Below are positions 13,943 to 15,685 of a stretch of DNA of 15,685 nucleotides, piece after piece. Origin of the DNA: Ruminococcus sp. CAG:403 (GTDB lineage Bacteria; Bacillota; Clostridia; Oscillospirales; Ruminococcaceae); assembly GCA_000437255.1 (NCBI GenBank), contig FR899104.1, forward strand, positions 297,693 to 313,377, read 5' to 3'. Numbering within the stretch: the stretch's first letter is position 1; each line of letters opens with the position of its first letter. The notes beneath the pieces were generated by a model, which saw only the letters and a program-made list of their open reading frames with translations, made no database searches and was not told where the DNA came from. The position numbers were made by a program, and so were the translations under genes.

Positions 13943-15190
13943 ATGGAATTACATGCAGTTAATAAATATATTGATACCAGGCGGATTCGAAATTTGCTGA
14001 CGGTTGGAGAACACAATGTGGATGAAATCTCCATTCGGTTGCCACGGCGGTATATGGGAAAGGATTTGGCGGCTTGCCGTTTTATTTTGCGCTGCGTGAA
14101 TGCACGGCACCAGCTGCTGGAGCAGACGCTTCCGGCAGAGGCGCAGGGAAGTGACATTGTTCTGCTATGGAAGATCACAGAAGATGCCACTGCCGTAAGC
14201 GGAACTTTGTATCTGGAATTGCGTGGGGTACAAGAAGAATCATTGATTATCAAGTACTATATGCCACCGATTGCAGTGCGTTCCTCTCCATGCGGAGAAG
14301 GACTGCCGTCAAAAGATGTGGTAGAAACGACATTGAATCAGATGCAGGCGCTGCTGGACGAAGCCAAAGTACTGGCAGGGAAAGTTCCCAAGCTGCAAAA
14401 TGGAACGTGGTGGTTTTATGATGCAGATGCATCTGCATATGTGGACTCTGGAATTGCTGTACAGGGAAAGCCGGGGGAAGCTGGAAAATCTGCTTTCCAG
14501 CTTTGGCTGGATCAGGGGAATACTGGTGACATTGACGCCTTTTTCAAGGCACTCAAAGGAAAGGATGGCAGCACGGCAAAGCGCCAGACGGTTTATCTGG
14601 ATGCACAGACAGGTTCCGATCAGCAGGATGGCTTGACTGCTGGCAAACCCATGCAGACCATTGCAGCTGCTCTTGAGAAATATGCCAGCTGCATCAATTT
14701 GCGGTTACAGCTGGCAGCGGGTACCTATTCCAGTTCGGTCTATACCTTGGAGCATCAGAAGGTTGCATTTGTTGGCGCAGGTGTTTCTGCTACCACCATT
14801 TGTGGAAGAATCAATGGAACCGATTGTGCTCTGACGTTATCCGCATTGACGGTTACAGCGGACAGTGGAACAGATCCCATTGTATCCGTTGCAACTGGTT
14901 CTCATTTATATGGGTATCGTGTTAATTTTTCTTCTGTCAATGGTGCAGAATGTTTGCGCATCTCGACTGCCAGTCAGTGTTATTTGGATGGTTCTGTATT
15001 TGTGACGGATGCAGAAACTGACACCGTAATCCGCAGCAGCGGTGGTGCTGTGACAGGACTGGGTTACTGTACCGTTCCAGGTGTTGTCCATGCTAGCACC
15101 ACAGGAGAAATTCGAATGACTAGCTGCACAGTCAAAGGAACAAAAGCAGAATCCGGCGGCGTAATTTTTGTCAATGGGGTACAGGTTTAA
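13943..15190 (+). CDS. Phage tail-fibre/baseplate protein: BppU-like N-terminus plus beta-helix
   Basis: The 415-residue protein has four regions. Residues 1 to about 115 resemble the N-terminal domain of phage baseplate upper proteins (BppU), which attach a fibre to the tail. A short helical stretch (about 124-147, ETTLNQMQALLDEAKVLA) may be a trimeric coiled coil. A collagen-like linker follows (GKPGEAGKS, then FQLWLDQGNTGDIDAFFKAL and KGKDGS, about 172-212), typical of tail fibres. The rest begins VYLDAQTGSDQQDGL (about 216) and looks like a right-handed beta-helix, probably receptor- or glycan-binding. No catalytic residues can be identified. GGGAAGGA precedes the ATG. The next gene's ribosome site overlaps this stop codon, so the cassette is co-translated. 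Confidence 0.75.
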   Translation: MELHAVNKYIDTRRIRNLLTVGEHNVDEISIRLPRRYMGKDLAACRFILRCVNARHQLLEQTLPAEAQGSDIVLLWKITEDATAVSGTLYLELRGVQEESLIIKYYMPPIAVRSSPCGEGLPSKDVVETTLNQMQALLDEAKVLAGKVPKLQNGTWWFYDADASAYVDSGIAVQGKPGEAGKSAFQLWLDQGNTGDIDAFFKALKGKDGSTAKRQTVYLDAQTGSDQQDGLTAGKPMQTIAAALEKYASCINLRLQLAAGTYSSSVYTLEHQKVAFVGAGVSATTICGRINGTDCALTLSALTVTADSGTDPIVSVATGSHLYGYRVNFSSVNGAECLRISTASQCYLDGSVFVTDAETDTVIRSSGGAVTGLGYCTVPGVVHASTTGEIRMTSCTVKGTKAESGGVIFVNGVQV

Positions 15191-15202
15191 GGAGGAATTG
15201 CA

Positions 15203-15433
15203 ATGAACGAGGAATTGACCCGGCACATGCTGAGCAAACAGGAAGAACGCCTGAATGACCATAGTCGTCGCTTGGATAAGTTGGAACAGGATGCAGCAGA
15301 GACAAGGGTGAAGCTTGATAATCTATGTGAAAAAATTGGCGGATTGACGCGTGCCTTGTATGGAATGTGCGGACTGTTGGCAACAACCATGATTGGGATC
15401 CTTGTATATGGTGTGCAGCATATACTGTTTTAA
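15203..15433 (+). CDS. XhlA-type hemolysin/holin-associated membrane protein
   Basis: The 76-residue protein has an N-terminal heptad-like coiled coil (SKQEERLNDHSRRLDKLEQD, about 11-48) followed by one hydrophobic segment (about 50-74, ALYGMCGLLATTMIGILVYG). This is the layout of the XhlA family, which sits next to holin and amidase genes in Bacillus PBSX and other Gram-positive phages and takes part in host lysis. AGGAGG overlaps the stop codon of the tail-fibre gene, and the ATG follows seven bases later. Identification rests on the layout and the neighbours. Confidence 0.8.
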   Translation: MNEELTRHMLSKQEERLNDHSRRLDKLEQDAAETRVKLDNLCEKIGGLTRALYGMCGLLATTMIGILVYGVQHILF

Positions 15434-15448
15434 GGGGGAGATATTCTT

Positions 15449-15658
15449 ATGAGCAAACGAGATTGGAAACGATGGGCCTATGCAGCTGGGATACGTGCTG
15501 TGAAAACCATAGCCCAGACAGCGGTTGCAACCATTAGTGTTTCAGCGGCATTGACGGAAGTCCAGTGGCTGTATGTATGCAGTGCATCGGTATTAGCGGG
15601 CATTTTGTCTGTTTTGACCAGCGTGGCAGGGTTGCCAGAACTGAAAGGGGAGGAATAA
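15449..15658 (+). CDS. Phage holin
   Basis: The 69-residue protein has a basic start (MSKRDWKRWAYAAG), two hydrophobic segments (about 17-34 and 41-62) and a short charged end (GLPELKGEE). This fits the small two-span holins of Gram-positive phages, such as the r1t-like group, which open the membrane to release an endolysin. GGGGGAG lies before the ATG, and the gene starts 15 bases after the XhlA-type gene. The next gene starts three bases after its stop codon. Confidence 0.8.
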   Translation: MSKRDWKRWAYAAGIRAVKTIAQTAVATISVSAALTEVQWLYVCSASVLAGILSVLTSVAGLPELKGEE

Positions 15659-15661
15659 AGC

Positions 15662-15685
15662 ATGACCATTACCAATGCGTATTTA
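15662..15685 (+). CDS. Start of a gene after the holin, probably an endolysin (partial)
   Basis: An ATG at 15662, with GGGGAGG seven bases upstream, opens eight codons (MTITNAYL) before the window ends. The position directly after a holin suggests the cell-wall hydrolase of the cassette. The peptide recalls the start of phage N-acetylmuramoyl-L-alanine amidases, but eight residues cannot prove it. Confidence 0.45.

Noticed and set aside
13911..14000. 29-residue frame (MYQSMRKGRILW...) overlapping the tail-fibre start
   Set aside because: It has a passable AAAGGAA upstream, but most of it overlaps the fibre gene in another frame and it shows no features of its own. Translational coupling is possible but unsupported.

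Overview
The window looks like a chromosomal segment of an anaerobic gut or rumen Bacillota of the Ruminococcus type. The evidence is a secreted GH26 mannanase ending in a type I dockerin (a cellulosome-style enzyme), Gram-positive promoters (TTGACA/TATAAT), strong AGGAGG ribosome sites, AT-rich spacers, and phage proteins of the BppU, XhlA and Gram-positive holin types. The genus is an inference; no rRNA or tRNA is present.

Left part (1-3609, minus strand). A promoter near 2000 drives a putative lipoprotein with two tandem copies of one domain, then a cytidylate-kinase-like protein, then a lysine-rich protein cut by the window edge. Upstream of these lies a cytoplasmic GH1 beta-glucosidase with its own promoter. 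The two units are separated by a long nested hairpin.

Middle part (3700-12219, plus strand). A cation-efflux transporter and a TPR-DUF4037-DUF4125 protein form a tight two-gene operon. Then come three units: the CBM35-GH26-dockerin mannanase, NADP-type glutamate dehydrogenase (gdhA) and a D-2-hydroxyacid dehydrogenase of the D-lactate/VanH type. Clear terminators follow the mannanase, gdhA and the dehydrogenase. The last one also serves the convergent metY-like gene.

Right part (12245-15685). O-acetylhomoserine sulfhydrylase (minus strand) and a phage-type cassette (plus strand) diverge from a 408-bp spacer rich in palindromes. The cassette is a BppU-like tail fibre with beta-helix, an XhlA-type protein, a holin, and the first eight codons of what is probably an endolysin. 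No capsid, portal or tail-tube genes precede it: it starts directly beside a housekeeping gene. Its putative promoter is flanked by ATCCC-N6-GGG repeats, and an intrinsic terminator lies between promoter and genes. This resembles a late-gene antitermination layout and is the most unusual part of the window.

The metabolic themes are plant mannan/beta-glucoside breakdown, ammonia assimilation, sulfur assimilation into homocysteine, D-lactate-type fermentation and metal export. The lysis cassette is a separate accessory module.
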